The position numbers were made by a program, and so were the translations under genes. The notes under the pieces were generated by a model that had not been told where the DNA came from, did not search any database, and was given only the letters and a program-made list of their open reading frames with translations. DNA of 60,000 nt from Symsagittifera roscoffensis (Eukaryota > Xenacoelomorpha > Acoela > Convolutidae), in assembly GCF_963678635.1 (NCBI RefSeq), contig NC_087070.1:33807955-33867954 (forward strand). The letters are read 5' to 3'. Below, piece after piece: positions 59,754-60,000 of the stretch. The first letter of the stretch is position 1; each line of letters begins with the position of its first letter.

Positions 59754-60000
59754 GTCTGTCTGCTGGGAGGGGGGCAGGTCTATCTCCCACTGGGAAAATC
59801 GAACAGTAGATCTCCATATATTCAAAGTATCAACACTGAAAAGACAATTCTTCTTGTTGACTTCAATGTTTGTTAAACTATCAACACTAAAGACAATAAT
59901 TAATCTTGTTGAGTTGATAAAACGATTAGTTTTGGAAAATCAACCTATCTGTTTTACAGCTGGACCGCTGTAAAACCGACAAGTTGGGTTTCCAAAGCAA

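Overview
The window is animal nuclear DNA. It is AT-rich, with spliced genes whose introns have GT..AG ends and many kinds of eukaryotic transposable element. Three conserved animal housekeeping genes are recognisable, all on the + strand and closely packed: TAF4 (29730-31337, one exon), PSMD6/RPN7 (31704-32861, one exon) and a HOOK-family dynein adaptor (first coding exon 33153-33182, then 12 more exons to 59753, running off the right edge). The gaps are only 366 and 291 bases. For PSMD6 and HOOK a 3' splice acceptor lies 2-3 bases before the ATG, which suggests a trans-spliced operon-like cluster or very short leaders. The phylum cannot be fixed from sequence alone; an invertebrate is likely.

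Layout: 1-16500 is the degraded body of a large Ty3/gypsy-like LTR retrotransposon on the - strand. In order it has gag, protease, RT, RNase H and integrase, then an unusually large third coding region with an SGNH-hydrolase-like module. About 2.0-2.1 kb of that region is tandemly duplicated. 17262-17690 is a 25-bp minisatellite built on a CCCTTCCGGATT core. 17999-22368 is two tandem 2.2-kb units, each with a TATA box and a small secreted-protein ORF, intact in unit 2 and broken in unit 1. 22738-28040 is a composite of a decayed endonuclease-type LINE and a Penelope-like element (PLE), which now share one 1,028-codon frame. The PLE carries a PHD finger inside its reverse transcriptase and a GIY-YIG endonuclease at its C-terminus, with hammerhead-like motifs in its flanks.

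33183-60000 is the HOOK gene. Its 13 coding exons join in consistent phase into 579 codons covering the Hook domain and most of the coiled coil. The introns hold a 6.7-kb LTR retrotransposon with identical 5-bp target duplications (antisense, 41102-47787), a hAT-type MITE with an 8-bp duplication, two tRNA-derived SINE families, a roughly 450-bp dispersed repeat that often carries its own strong 3' splice-like site, two arrays of a roughly 170-bp tandem repeat, and near-perfect palindromes.

How the genes relate: TAF4 (TFIID), PSMD6 (proteasome lid) and HOOK (dynein-dynactin cargo adaptor) share no pathway; their closeness reflects shared expression or compaction. Almost everything else is mobile or repetitive DNA, most of it decayed.
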